Shown here one piece after another: positions 1-8,638 of a stretch of 64,000 bases of DNA. Each line of letters opens with the position of its first letter. Position 1 is the stretch's first letter. The stretch lies in assembly GCA_035534855.1 (NCBI GenBank), contig DATLRD010000040.1:1-64000 (forward strand), given 5' to 3'. Made by a program: the position numbers and the translations under genes. Under the pieces are notes generated by a model that made no database searches, was not told the origin of the DNA, and saw only the letters and a program-made list of their open reading frames with translations. This DNA is from DATARH01 sp035534855 (GTDB lineage: Bacteria > Pseudomonadota > Alphaproteobacteria > ATCC43930 > CGMCC-115725).

Positions 1-419
1 GCGGCGATGCGGTCGATATCGGCCTGCACGTCGCCGGGAATCTCACGCGGCGCCGGCGGCCGGCGGATGTTCATCGGCAGGTGCCGGCGCAGCGGGGCGA
101 AGCCGCCGTGCATCTCGGTGGCGACGGCGCGTGCGGCGGCGCGCGCCACCGGGTCGGCTGGCCACAGCCGGGCCTCCGGAAAGGTCTCGGCGAGGTACTC
201 GCACACCGCCAGGCTTTCCCACACCGACACCGTTGCGTGGCGCAGCGCCGGCACCTTGCCCGATGGCGAATTTGCCAGGATCGCTTCCCGGCTGCCCGGC
301 CCGTAGAGCGGGATCACCACCTCGTCAAAGGCGATGCCGCCGACCTTCGCCGCCAGCCACGCGCGCAGCGACCACGACGAGTAGTTCTTGTTGCCGATGT
401 AAAGCGTCAGATCGGCCAT
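1..419 (-). CDS. Glutathione S-transferase-like protein (partial, N-terminal part)
   Basis: About 139 N-terminal residues of a glutathione S-transferase-like protein; the gene runs off the left edge, so the C-terminal helical domain is not seen. The thioredoxin-like fold opens with a beta strand (ADLTLYIGNK) and NYSSWSLRAW, carries the SPSGKVPAL stretch whose cis-proline contacts glutathione in the family, and WESLAVCEYLAE, whose Glu-Ser pair binds the gamma-glutamyl group. The ATG at 419 is divergent from the aminopeptidase that follows, with about 75 nt between them. The substrate cannot be read from the sequence; a detoxifying transferase is the default reading. Confidence 0.85.
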   Translation of the reverse strand, partial: MADLTLYIGNKNYSSWSLRAWLAAKVGGIAFDEVVIPLYGPGSREAILANSPSGKVPALRHATVSVWESLAVCEYLAETFPEARLWPADPVARAAARAVATEMHGGFAPLRRHLPMNIRRPPAPREIPGDVQADIDRIA

Positions 420-494
420 ATGACTTCCGCCTGCTGCCGGTGAAACGCTACTGTGCGGGCGATGGCGGGGCGGCGCAACCAGGCGAGGCCGAGG

Positions 495-1868
495 ATGCAG
501 TATGCACTGATCGATGATGCGGACGGCGCAGTGCCGCTCGTCGCGCTCACCAAGGACGGGCTGGCGGCGTGGCGCGAGGCGGCGCCGGCGCGCGAGCGCG
601 ACTGGGCCGCGGCGATCGGGTTTGCGGCCGAGCCCGGCAAGGTCGCGCTGGTGCCCGGCAAGGACGGCGGGCTCGGCCGGGTGCTGGTCGGCTGCGGCGG
701 GCCGGAGGCGGCGATGTGGGCGCTCGCCGGGCTGTCCGACGCGCTGCCCGAGGGCAGCTATCGGCTGAAAGGCGTGCCGGCGGGCTCCGACGCCAGCCAT
801 GTCGCGCTGGGCTGGGCGCTCGGCACCTACGCCTTCACCCGATATCACGAGAAAAAGCCGGGCAAGGCGCGGCTGGTGTGGCCCGACGGCGCGGATCGCG
901 GGTTCGTCGGGCGCCTCGCCGCGGCGATCTTTCTCGCCCGCGACCTGATCACCACCCCGGCCTCCGATCTCGGCCCCGAAGAACTGGCGGCGGCGGCGGT
1001 CACGGTCGCCGAGGGGGCCGGGGCGCGGCATCGCGTGGTCGCCGGCGACGACCTCTTGCGCGAGAACTACCCGACGATCCACGCGGTCGGCCGCGCCAGC
1101 GCGCGGGCACCGCGCCTCGTCGACATTACCTGGGGCGACCCGGCGGCGCCCAAGGTGACGCTGGTCGGCAAGGGCGTGTGCTTCGACTCGGGCGGGCTCG
1201 ACCTCAAGCCGGCCTCGGGCATGCTCAACATGAAAAAGGACATGGCCGGCGCCGCGATCGTACTGGCGCTCGGCCAGGCGATCATGGCGGCCGGGCTCAA
1301 GGTGCGGCTGCGCGTGCTGCTGCCGTGCGTCGAGAATTCGGTTTCCGGCAACGCGATGCGCCCGCGCGACATCATCCGCACCCGCCGCGGGATCACCGTC
1401 GAGATCGGCAACACCGACGCCGAGGGGCGGCTTATCCTGTGCGATGCGCTGGCCGATGCGGCCGACGAAAAGCCCCAGTTCATCGCCGACATCGCGACGC
1501 TGACCGGTGCCGCGCGGGTCGCGCTCGGCCCCGAATTGCCGGCGCTGTTCTGCAACGACGATGCGCTCGCCGCCGGGCTGCTCGCCGCGGGCGCGACGGA
1601 AGACGACCCGTTGTGGCGGATGCCGCTCTATCGGCCGTATCGCCGCAACCTCGACAGCAAGGTCGCCGACATCAACAACGTGTCGGAAGGGCCGCATGGC
1701 GGCGCGATCACCGCCGCGCTTTATCTGCAGGAGTTCGTCGCCGAGGTGCCGTGGGCGCATCTCGACGTGATGGCGTGGAACCCGCGCGCCCGCCCCGGCC
1801 GCCCGGAAGGCGCCGAGGCGCAGACGCTGCGTGCGCTTTATGCCTATATCGCCGGGCGGTTCGGCTGA
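495..1868 (+). CDS. Leucyl aminopeptidase family (M17) protein
   Basis: Cytosolic di-metal exopeptidase that removes N-terminal residues from peptides. The C-terminal catalytic domain carries the M17 signatures: VGKGVCFDSGGLDLKP with the metal-binding Lys and Asp, CVENSVSGNAMRPRDI, and the hallmark NTDAEGRL with Asp and Glu ligands and the catalytic Arg. The N-terminal domain of about 150 residues is divergent, as is usual. I start at ATG 495 because GAGG lies 7 nt upstream; an in-frame ATG at 453 would add 14 residues without support. About 457 residues, somewhat shorter than E. coli PepA (503). It is probably a PepA/PepB-like peptidase rather than PepA itself. Transcribed alone, followed by the minus-strand vapBC pair. 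Confidence 0.92.
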   Translation: MQYALIDDADGAVPLVALTKDGLAAWREAAPARERDWAAAIGFAAEPGKVALVPGKDGGLGRVLVGCGGPEAAMWALAGLSDALPEGSYRLKGVPAGSDASHVALGWALGTYAFTRYHEKKPGKARLVWPDGADRGFVGRLAAAIFLARDLITTPASDLGPEELAAAAVTVAEGAGARHRVVAGDDLLRENYPTIHAVGRASARAPRLVDITWGDPAAPKVTLVGKGVCFDSGGLDLKPASGMLNMKKDMAGAAIVLALGQAIMAAGLKVRLRVLLPCVENSVSGNAMRPRDIIRTRRGITVEIGNTDAEGRLILCDALADAADEKPQFIADIATLTGAARVALGPELPALFCNDDALAAGLLAAGATEDDPLWRMPLYRPYRRNLDSKVADINNVSEGPHGGAITAALYLQEFVAEVPWAHLDVMAWNPRARPGRPEGAEAQTLRALYAYIAGRFG

Positions 1869-1883
1869 CTCACCGCGGCGGCG

Positions 1884-2270
1884 TTACCACAGCCGGGTGA
1901 CGCCATAGTCGTCGAAGATCGCCGCGTCCGACACGATCGCCAGGTCGCCGACCAGCGCCTGCGCCGCCAGCATCCGGTCGAACGGGTCGGCGTGCACCGC
2001 CGGCAGGCTGCCGGCAACCTGGCCGTGGCGGATCGACACCGGCAATTCGTCAAAGCCCTGCTCGGCGATGATGCCGGCGGCGTCGGCGGTCAGAAACGCC
2101 GCCTGCGGCATGCGGCCGAGCCGGTGCTTGGTGGCGATCTCCCAAGCCGTCGCGGCGCTGACGAAGACCGTGTTGTCGGGGTTGCCAATCGCCTCGCGCG
2201 CCGTTGCCGACAGCGCCTCGTCGCCGGCCAGCCACCACACCAGAACATGCGAATCGAGCAGGAGCCGCAT
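1884..2270 (-). CDS. vapC: VapC-type PIN-domain toxin
   Basis: Small ribonuclease of the PIN superfamily, toxin half of a type II toxin-antitoxin module. At 128 residues it has normal VapC length. The start LLLDSHVLVWWLAGD provides the first conserved Asp, an AWEIATKHRLG segment provides the conserved Glu, and ADPFDRMLAAQA near residue 95 plus ivSDaaiFDdYGV at the C-terminus provide the remaining acidic residues of the Mg-binding pocket, so the active site appears intact. The start codon is 3 nt after the stop of the antitoxin, implying translational coupling. Members of this subgroup pair with Phd-like antitoxins, which agrees with the partner here. RNA target unknown. Confidence 0.88.
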   Translation of the reverse strand: MRLLLDSHVLVWWLAGDEALSATAREAIGNPDNTVFVSAATAWEIATKHRLGRMPQAAFLTADAAGIIAEQGFDELPVSIRHGQVAGSLPAVHADPFDRMLAAQALVGDLAIVSDAAIFDDYGVTRLW

Positions 2271-2273
2271 CGC

Positions 2274-2507
2274 TCAGGGCTCCCATGTCTGCAATTCGCC
2301 GGCCGGCAGCGGCTCGAAGAATTGCGGGCCGGCCGAGACCTTGTCGCGCAGCGCACCGAACGCCCGGCGTGGCCGCGGCGACATCGGCACCAGCCTGGCG
2401 ACCGGGGTGCGGCCGCGGGCGATGACGATCTCCTCGCCCTCCTCGACCCGCAGGATCAGCCGCGACAGGTGCGTCTTTGCGGCATGGATCGTGATCGTCT
2501 CGCTCAT
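2274..2507 (-). CDS. vapB: Phd/YefM-like antitoxin of the VapBC pair
   Basis: Antitoxin of 77 residues. The N-terminus ETITIHAAKTHLSRLILRV and EEIVIARGRTPVARLVP is the typical Phd/YefM DNA-binding fold, where the first 50 residues dimerise and bind the operator; the acidic, Pro-containing C-terminal tail (residues 50-77) would be the toxin-neutralising arm. It precedes the PIN toxin in the same operon, as usual for antitoxins. The palindrome at 2537-2553, about 30 nt upstream of the start, is a good candidate for the autoregulatory operator. Gene name follows the partner; some would call it a Phd family protein. Confidence 0.87.
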   Translation of the reverse strand: MSETITIHAAKTHLSRLILRVEEGEEIVIARGRTPVARLVPMSPRPRRAFGALRDKVSAGPQFFEPLPAGELQTWEP

Positions 2508-2536
2508 CGCGGCCTCGACCGTTTGCAGAATATTAG

Positions 2537-2553
2537 CTAAGGTATCACCTTAG
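2537..2553. promoter_or_regulatory. Palindromic operator candidate for vapBC
   Basis: Perfect 7-bp inverted repeat CTAAGGT-ATC-ACCTTAG in a locally AT-rich stretch, placed 30 nt upstream of the antitoxin start and about 33 nt upstream of the divergent oxidoreductase gene. Phd-type antitoxins bind such short palindromes as dimers, so autorepression is the natural inference; it could also affect the divergent gene. Confidence 0.55.
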
Positions 2554-2585
2554 TCTTATTCTTCCAAGCGCAACCGCGAGGCGAT

Positions 2586-3641
2586 ATGAAAATCGAAACC
2601 CAGCTGCCGCTCGGCAAGATCGACCCCGGGCTGCGCGCCCCGCCGACGCCACTCGACATCGCCGCTGTCGGGCGCGAAGCGGCGATCGCCGAGGCGCTCG
2701 GTTATGACGGCATCGTGACCGAGGAAACCAAGGACGATCCATTCGTCGTGCTGGCGCTGGCGGCCCAGGCGACGCGGCGGATCGGGCTGGCGACCGGGGT
2801 GGCGATCGCCTTTCCGCGCAGCCCGACGATCGCGGCGATGAGCGCCTGGACGTTGCAGAAGCTGTCGCAAGGCCGGTTCACCCTCGGCCTCGGCTCGCAG
2901 GTGAAAGGGCATATCGAGCGGCGTTTCGGGCTCAAATGGTCGCCGCCCGGCCCGTGGATGCGCGACTATATCGGCGCGCTGCGGGCGCTGTGGGCAAGCT
3001 GGCAGAACGACACGCGGCTCGATTACGACAGCCCGCACTATCGGCTGAACCTGACCGTGCCGCTGTTCGCGCCGGGCCCGATCGCGCATCCCGACATCCC
3101 GGTCCACCTCGCCGCGGTCAACCCGTATATGTGCCAGGTCGCCGGCGAGGTCGCCGACGGCATCCGCGCCCACCCGGTGTGCACGCCGCGCTATATCGAC
3201 GAGGTGATGTGGCCGGCGGCGCGCAAGGGCGCGGTCAAGGCCGGGCGCGATCTTGCCGGGTTTGCGATGTCGGCAATGCCGCTGATCGCGACCGCGCCCG
3301 ACGCGGCATCGCTCGCCGCGCGGGTGCGCGACGTGCGCGCGCGGATCGCGTTCTACGCCTCGACCCCGGCCTATCTGATCGCGTTCGAAAGCGAAGGCTA
3401 CGGCGAGGTCGCGCGCGGCCTGCAAGCCTATTCGCGGGCGCAGCGCTGGGACGAGATGCCCGGTTTCGTCGACGATTCGATGCTCGACACCTATGCCGTG
3501 GTCGGCACCTATGACGAGATCGCCGCGAAGCTCGAAGCGCGCTTCGCCCGGTGCGCGACCGATCTGCAATTCGCCATCCCGGTCAAGGACGCGGCCGACG
3601 AAGCCGCGCTGCGTGACCTCGTCGCGCGCCTCAGGGCTTGA
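2586..3641 (+). CDS. LLM-class (luciferase-like) F420-dependent oxidoreductase
   Basis: TIM-barrel flavin/F420 oxidoreductase of the bacterial luciferase superfamily, 351 residues. Diagnostic stretches are ALGYDGIVTEETKDDPFV near the start, the barrel strand RRIGLATGVAIAFPRSP (around residues 60-76), LSQGRFTLGLGSQVKGHIERRFG (around 96-118), and the strand IPVHLAAVNPYMCQVAGEVADG. The order and wording fit the TIGR03617 subgroup of F420-dependent enzymes, but whether this one uses F420 or FMN cannot be settled here, and no F420-biosynthesis gene is seen in the window. Substrate unknown. It is divergent from vapBC and convergent with the dehydrogenase downstream. Confidence 0.85.
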   Translation: MKIETQLPLGKIDPGLRAPPTPLDIAAVGREAAIAEALGYDGIVTEETKDDPFVVLALAAQATRRIGLATGVAIAFPRSPTIAAMSAWTLQKLSQGRFTLGLGSQVKGHIERRFGLKWSPPGPWMRDYIGALRALWASWQNDTRLDYDSPHYRLNLTVPLFAPGPIAHPDIPVHLAAVNPYMCQVAGEVADGIRAHPVCTPRYIDEVMWPAARKGAVKAGRDLAGFAMSAMPLIATAPDAASLAARVRDVRARIAFYASTPAYLIAFESEGYGEVARGLQAYSRAQRWDEMPGFVDDSMLDTYAVVGTYDEIAAKLEARFARCATDLQFAIPVKDAADEAALRDLVARLRA

Positions 3642-3692
3642 GGATCTCGATCGCGTTCTCGTCGACCCGCCCGGTCAGGAAATTTTGGCATC

Positions 3693-4622
3693 TCAATAGC
3701 CTCGCTGAGGATCGACCCGGTTGGCGAGCGGCAGCCCGGCTTCGAGCTGGGCGATTGCCTCGCGCACCATCGCCACCGCGGTTGCCGGGTGGGTCTCGGC
3801 CGCGACATGCGGCGTCACGATGATGCGCGGATGGCGCCAGAGCGGATGGCCGGGCGGCAGCGGCTCGTCGTGAAACACGTCGAGCGCCGCCGCCGAAATC
3901 TGGCCCGAATCGAGCGCCGCCAGCAGATCCGCCTCGACCACATGGCGGCCACGCCCGGCATTGACCAGTATCGCGCCGCGCGGCAGGCGGGCAAACGCGC
4001 TGGCATTGAGGATGCCCGCGGTCTCGGCGGTCAGCGGCAGCAGGCACACGAGGATTTCGCTCTCGGCCAGGATCGCGGCAAACCCGTCGGCGCCGGCAAA
4101 GGTGCGAAAGCCGGGCACGGTCTTCTCCGACCGGCTCCAGCCGGCGACCGGAAACCCCAGCACTTGCAGCTTTCGGCCGGCATCCTGGCCCATCGTGCCG
4201 AAGCCGAGAACGCCGACCGGCCGCTCACGCGCGTTTTTCTGCGCCCGCTCGTGCCATTCCGCGGCGCGCTGCTGCGCCAGGTAGTCGAGGTCCTGGCGGT
4301 GCAGCCGCAGCACCTGCCACACGACGTATTCGCTCATCGCGTCGGTCATGTAGGGGTCGACCAGGCGCACGATCGGTACGTGGCGCGGCAGGGTCGGGTC
4401 GGCGAGCAGGGCATCGACCCCGGCGCCGAGGCAGACGATCAGCCTGAGGTTCGGCAGGCGCGCGAGCAGCCCCGGCTCGGGCTGCCACGCCAGCGCGTAC
4501 TCAATTTCGGCCGGGTCGCCGAGATCGGGCCAGAAGCGGAACTCGCGCCCCGGCATCGCCGCCGGCAACAGCGGTCGCCAGCGCGCCAGAGCGGTCGGGG
4601 TCGAGCGAACCAGGATCGCCAT
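3693..4622 (-). CDS. ghrA: D-2-hydroxyacid dehydrogenase, glyoxylate/hydroxypyruvate reductase A-like
   Basis: NAD(P)H-dependent reduction of 2-oxoacids such as glyoxylate or hydroxypyruvate, cytosolic. The 309-residue length matches GhrA (312 in E. coli). The Rossmann motif VGVLGFGTMGQDAGRKL lies near residue 135; NAGRGRHVVEADLL supplies the substrate-binding Arg, ALDVFHDEPLPPGHPLW the catalytic Glu, and IIVTPHVAAET the catalytic His of the D-2-hydroxyacid dehydrogenase family. The cofactor loop after the glycines (GWSRSEK) contains Arg, Ser and Lys, compatible with NADPH preference. The gene is divergent from the methyltransferase at 4675. Assignment within the family is by overall resemblance, so the physiological 2-oxoacid is not certain. 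Confidence 0.85.
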   Translation of the reverse strand: MAILVRSTPTALARWRPLLPAAMPGREFRFWPDLGDPAEIEYALAWQPEPGLLARLPNLRLIVCLGAGVDALLADPTLPRHVPIVRLVDPYMTDAMSEYVVWQVLRLHRQDLDYLAQQRAAEWHERAQKNARERPVGVLGFGTMGQDAGRKLQVLGFPVAGWSRSEKTVPGFRTFAGADGFAAILAESEILVCLLPLTAETAGILNASAFARLPRGAILVNAGRGRHVVEADLLAALDSGQISAAALDVFHDEPLPPGHPLWRHPRIIVTPHVAAETHPATAVAMVREAIAQLEAGLPLANRVDPQRGY

Positions 4623-4674
4623 CGCGCCGCACCATCCCTATGGTTGCCGGCGTAGGAGAGCATGCGGCGCAGCA

Positions 4675-5313
4675 ATGGACAACGCGTTCACCCGAGACGA
4701 ATGGATCACCTATTACTCGCAGAAGCGGATCGTTCATCAGTGGACCCAGCTCCATCTGCTTAGCCAGGTGCCGTGCCGGCGACTGCTGGAAATCGGCCCG
4801 GCGATGGGGCTGGTAACGGCACTGCTCGCCAATGCCGGCTACGAGGTGACGACGCTCGATCAGCAGGCGCGCCCCTTCGCGCAGCCCGACGTGCCGCATC
4901 TGCAGCGCGAGATCACCACGCTGCGCGGCGACGAGATCGCCGGGTTCGACGCGATCCTGTGCTGCGAGACGCTCGAACACCTCGACTGGGAGGCGACCGG
5001 CCCGGTGCTGCGCGCGCTGAGGGCCAGCGGCGCGCCGCACCTGATCGTCTCGGTGCCGTATATGGCGTTTCAGGTGACCTTCGACCTTTATGCCAACCGC
5101 CAGGGGCTGCGGCACTATTTCTCGATGAAAAAGCTGCTGTCGCGGCGCGAGTTTCGCCGCGAGCCGCCCGGCGGGCACCAGTGGGAAATCGGCTACAAGG
5201 GCTTCAAGCTGCGCCGGTGGGAGGCGCGGCTTGCCGAATGCGGCTGGGCGATCCGCGCGCGCGAATTCACCGCCCACACCCGCTCGGTGTTTCACCTGCT
5301 CGAAGCGGCTTGA
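4675..5313 (+). CDS. Class I SAM-dependent methyltransferase
   Basis: Putative SAM-dependent methyltransferase of 212 residues. Motif I is CRRLLEIGPAMGLVTALLA around residues 34-52, followed by the acidic end of strand 2 (VTTLDQQ), motif II FDAILCCETLEHLDWE with the Glu-His pair common to UbiE/Methyltransf_11 proteins, and LIVSVPYMAF as the third strand. The C-terminal part is basic (SMKKLLSRREFRREPPGGHQWEIGYKG) and may bind the substrate. No neighbouring gene points to a substrate. ATG at 4675 lies 52 nt from the divergent ghrA-like start; the gene is convergent with the amidase, with only 3 nt between the stop codons. Confidence 0.82.
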   Translation: MDNAFTRDEWITYYSQKRIVHQWTQLHLLSQVPCRRLLEIGPAMGLVTALLANAGYEVTTLDQQARPFAQPDVPHLQREITTLRGDEIAGFDAILCCETLEHLDWEATGPVLRALRASGAPHLIVSVPYMAFQVTFDLYANRQGLRHYFSMKKLLSRREFRREPPGGHQWEIGYKGFKLRRWEARLAECGWAIRAREFTAHTRSVFHLLEAA

Positions 5314-5316
5314 GGG

Positions 5317-6747
5317 CTACAGCCCCGGCACGCTCGGGCGGTGCTGCGCCCACGGCCGCGCCGCCTCGTATAGCGCGGCGGCGTGCAGCAGCTTCGCATC
5401 CCCCAGATGCGGGCCGACCAGCTGCAGGCCGATCGGCAGCCCGTCGGCGCCGAACCCGCAGGGCAGCGTCACCGCCGGGTTGCCCGACAGGTTGAACGGC
5501 AGCGTATAGGGATACCAGGCGTTGCGCACCGTGTCGGTCGTCTCGCCGTCGATCTCGATCGGCGCGAAGAAATCGTGGCCGATCGGCAGCGCGGTGCGCG
5601 ACAGGGTCGGGGTCGCGATTAGGTCGTACGCCCCGAACCAGCCCTGGATCTGGCGGAAGATGCGGGTGCGCTCAAACATCGCCTCCTGCAGCGCGACCGC
5701 GCTGTGGCCGGAGCCGCGATCCATCTGGCGCACCAAGGTCTCGCTCATCCGGTTGCCGAATTGCGCCACATAGCGGCGGAACCGCGCATTCCAGAACGAT
5801 TGGGTCAGGATCAGCCAGATCGGCTCGGTGCTGGCGAACCCGTCATCGACCTCGTCGACGACCGCGCCCATTTGGGTCAGCGCGGCGAGCGCCGCCTCGC
5901 ACGCCGCACGCACCTCGTGCGACAGCTTTCGGTTGCCGAGCAGCGGGCGCCACGCGATGCGCACGCCCGTGAGGTTGCCTTCGGCGCGGGCGCCGGCGAT
6001 GAAATCGGGCGGCGCGAGGCCCAGCGCATGCGGGTCGCACGGGTGCGGCCCGCACATCGCCTGCAGCATCAGCGCGGTGTCGGCCACCGTGCGGGTCATC
6101 GGCGTGATGTGCGACTGGTTGCCGAACCCGTCCGGCGTCAGATCGTGCGGCACCAGGCCCAGCGTCTGCTTGAACCCGACCACCCCGCAGCACGCGGCGG
6201 GGATGCGGCTCGATCCGCCGCCGTCGGTGCCGATGCCGATCGCGCCGAGCCCGGAAGCGACCGCCGCCGCGGCGCCGCCGCTCGACCCGCCGGGCGTGCG
6301 CGAGGTATTCCACGGGTTGGCGGTGCGGCCGAAGAGCGGCGCGTCGGTAAAGCATTTGTGGCCGAATTCCGGGGTCGCGGTCTTGCCGACGAGGATCGCG
6401 CCGGCTGCCTTCAGCCGCGCCACCGCAACCGAATCCGCCGCCGGCACATTGTCGGCAAGCGCGACCGAGCCAAAGGTCGTACGCACCCCGGCGGTGTTGA
6501 CCAGGTCCTTGACCGCGAACGGCACGCCGTGCAGCGGGCCGATCGGGTCGCCGCGCATCACCGCGGCCTCGGCGTCGCGTGCCGCGGTGCGGGCCGCATC
6601 GGCGCAGACCGTGATGAAGGCGTTGAGCATCGGCTGGGCGCGCTCGATGCGCGCCAGCACGTGCTCGACCAGCTCGACCGGGCTCAGCGCCCGCCGCGCG
6701 ATCAGCGCCGCCGATTCGGCGGCCGAAACGAAGGCGAGGTCGGTCAT
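5317..6747 (-). CDS. Amidase (amidase signature family)
   Basis: Amide hydrolase of the amidase signature family, 476 residues. The Ser-cisSer-Lys triad is visible: Lys in VPFAVKDLVNTAGVRTTFGS, and both serines in the Gly/Ser-rich segment GGSSGGAAAAVASGLGAIG followed by TDGGGSSRIPAACCG. The start is ATG 6747, where AAGGAAG sits about 6 nt upstream; the frame stays open 25 codons further but without a ribosome-binding site. The enzyme could act on small aliphatic or aryl amides; no Asn/Gln-tRNA amidotransferase partner (GatB/GatC) is nearby, so GatA is unlikely. It is divergent from sppA. Confidence 0.9.
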   Translation of the reverse strand: MTDLAFVSAAESAALIARRALSPVELVEHVLARIERAQPMLNAFITVCADAARTAARDAEAAVMRGDPIGPLHGVPFAVKDLVNTAGVRTTFGSVALADNVPAADSVAVARLKAAGAILVGKTATPEFGHKCFTDAPLFGRTANPWNTSRTPGGSSGGAAAAVASGLGAIGIGTDGGGSSRIPAACCGVVGFKQTLGLVPHDLTPDGFGNQSHITPMTRTVADTALMLQAMCGPHPCDPHALGLAPPDFIAGARAEGNLTGVRIAWRPLLGNRKLSHEVRAACEAALAALTQMGAVVDEVDDGFASTEPIWLILTQSFWNARFRRYVAQFGNRMSETLVRQMDRGSGHSAVALQEAMFERTRIFRQIQGWFGAYDLIATPTLSRTALPIGHDFFAPIEIDGETTDTVRNAWYPYTLPFNLSGNPAVTLPCGFGADGLPIGLQLVGPHLGDAKLLHAAALYEAARPWAQHRPSVPGL

Positions 6748-6858
6748 CGGCAGCTTCCTTTGCAGCGGGGCCAACGCCGGGCCGTGTGGAACGCGCCCCG
6801 GGGTCCCGGGATGCGCTACCATAGCGTCCGCAGGGTCCTTCGACAGCAGGCGGTATCC

Positions 6859-8628
6859 ATGTGGCGGGTGACGGTTCGCATCTTTGCCGTGATCGGCGGG
6901 CTGAGCGTGCTCGGCTTTCTCGGGTTTGTCGGGCTGGTCGCCGTCATCGCGAGCTACGTGCCGGTGCGCCCGCCGCTGCCCGGCTCGATCGTGCTGAGCG
7001 TCGACCTCGACCAGGACCTCGCCGAGGGGCCGAACCCGGACACGGTGTCGCGCGTGCTATTCGGCACCCAGCCGACGCTGCGCGATTTTCTCGACGCGCT
7101 GGAGCGCGCGGGCAACGACCCGCGGGTCAAGGGGATCTACGTCCGGCTCGGCGACGACAAGCTCGGCCTCGCCAGGACCCAGGAGGTGCGCGACGCGATC
7201 GCCGCGTTTCGCGCCAAGGGCAAATTCGCGATCGCCTTTTCCGACACGTTCGGCGAATTCGGCCCCGGCACGCGGCCCTATTACCTCGCCACCGCGTTCG
7301 GCGACATCTGGCTGCAGCCGATGGGCGATGTCGGGCTGACCGGGCTCTATTCCGAGACGCCGTTCCTGCACGACGCGCTGGCCAAGCTCGGGATCACCGC
7401 CAGCTTCTCGAAGCGCGAAGAATACAAGACCGTGATGAACAGCCTGACCGAATCGGCGATGACCGCACCGCAGCGCGAGGAGACCGACGGGCTGCTGACC
7501 TCGCTCGACGGGCAGATCGTGCACGGCATCGCCGCGGCCCGGAAGATCGATGACACGACGCTGCGCGGGCTGATCGACCGCGCCCCGCTGTTTGCCGACG
7601 AGGCCAAGGCGGCAGGGCTGGTCGATCACCTCGGCTATCGCGACCAGGCGGTGCAGGCGGCGCTGCGGCGCGCCGGCAACGGGGCGCAGTTCGTGACGCT
7701 GACGCGCTACCTCAACGAAGCCGGGCGACCGCACCAGAGCGGCACCAAGGTCGCGCTGATCTATGGCGACGGGCTAATCACCCGCGAAGGCACCGGCGGC
7801 GGGCTGATCGGCGAATCCGGCCTTGATGCCGGCAAGGTCGCAAAGGCGTTTCGCGACGCGATTGCCGACAAGAAGGTCCACGCGATCCTGTTCCGCATCG
7901 ACAGCCCGGGCGGGTCGGTGGTCGCCTCGGAAACCGTGTGGCGCGAGGTCGAGCGGGCGCACCGGCTGGGCAAACCGGTGGTCGTGTCGATGGGCGATGT
8001 CGCTGCCTCGGGCGGGTACTACATCGCCGCGCCGGCCGACAAGATCGTCGCCGAGCCGGCGACGCTGACCGGGTCGATCGGCGTCGTCGCCGGCAAGCTG
8101 GTGCTGAGCGGCCTGATGCAGAAGATCGGCGTCTCGGTCGGCGTCGTCGAGCGCGGCGCCAATGCCGGCATTTTCAGCGCCGCGCAGAATTTTTCGCCGG
8201 ATATGCAGCACCGGCTCGACGATATCCTCGACCGCACCTACCGGGGCTTCAAGGACCGCGTGGCGGCGGGCCGACACCTGTCGCCCGACGCGGTCGAGGG
8301 GGTGGCTAAGGGACGGGTCTGGACTGGGCAGCAGGCTAAGGCCAACGGTTTGGTCGACGCGCTGGGCGGTTACAGCGTGGCGCTCGGTCTCGTCCGGCAG
8401 GTCGCCAAGCTCCCGGCGAACGCGCCGATCCACCTGGTCGTATTCCCGCAGCGTAAAAACCCGATCCGGGAGTTGGTCGACCGGCTGGAGGGCAAGCGCG
8501 ATACGGTACCCGGGGCGACCGCGGCGATCGGCGCGCGGCTTGGTGCCGCGCTTGCGCTGGTCGACCGGATTGCGGCGCTGATCGCGGCGCCCGGAACCGT
8601 GCAGATGCCGCCGATCGACCCCCGGTAG
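6859..8628 (+). CDS. sppA: Signal peptide peptidase SppA, long (67K) type
   Basis: Inner-membrane serine protease that degrades cleaved signal peptides. At 589 residues it is the duplicated, long form like E. coli SppA (618). Residues 6-36 form the membrane anchor (VRIFAVIGGLSVLGFLGFVGLVA). The N-terminal repeat holds the general-base Lys in REEYKTVMN (about residue 190), and the C-terminal repeat holds the nucleophile in GDVAASGGYYIAAPADK (Ser about 384), with the typical ATLTGSIGVVAGKL downstream. Thus the Ser-Lys dyad split over both halves is intact. I start at ATG 6859 (MWRVTVRIF), directly before the hydrophobic helix; the frame is open far upstream but only opposite the amidase. The 3' end converges with the amidohydrolase gene. 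Confidence 0.93.
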   Translation: MWRVTVRIFAVIGGLSVLGFLGFVGLVAVIASYVPVRPPLPGSIVLSVDLDQDLAEGPNPDTVSRVLFGTQPTLRDFLDALERAGNDPRVKGIYVRLGDDKLGLARTQEVRDAIAAFRAKGKFAIAFSDTFGEFGPGTRPYYLATAFGDIWLQPMGDVGLTGLYSETPFLHDALAKLGITASFSKREEYKTVMNSLTESAMTAPQREETDGLLTSLDGQIVHGIAAARKIDDTTLRGLIDRAPLFADEAKAAGLVDHLGYRDQAVQAALRRAGNGAQFVTLTRYLNEAGRPHQSGTKVALIYGDGLITREGTGGGLIGESGLDAGKVAKAFRDAIADKKVHAILFRIDSPGGSVVASETVWREVERAHRLGKPVVVSMGDVAASGGYYIAAPADKIVAEPATLTGSIGVVAGKLVLSGLMQKIGVSVGVVERGANAGIFSAAQNFSPDMQHRLDDILDRTYRGFKDRVAAGRHLSPDAVEGVAKGRVWTGQQAKANGLVDALGGYSVALGLVRQVAKLPANAPIHLVVFPQRKNPIRELVDRLEGKRDTVPGATAAIGARLGAALALVDRIAALIAAPGTVQMPPIDPR

Positions 8629-8638
8629 GCGCTGCCCT

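Noticed and set aside
2556..3569. 337-residue minus-strand frame opposite the LLM oxidoreductase
   Set aside because: Shadow frame with His/Arg-rich sequence; the plus strand encodes a recognisable enzyme.
5704..6858. Very long open plus-strand frame in front of sppA, which would make a 974-residue protein
   Set aside because: It lies opposite the amidase gene, its translation is Arg/Gly/His-rich without family features, and the SppA membrane anchor begins right after ATG 6859.
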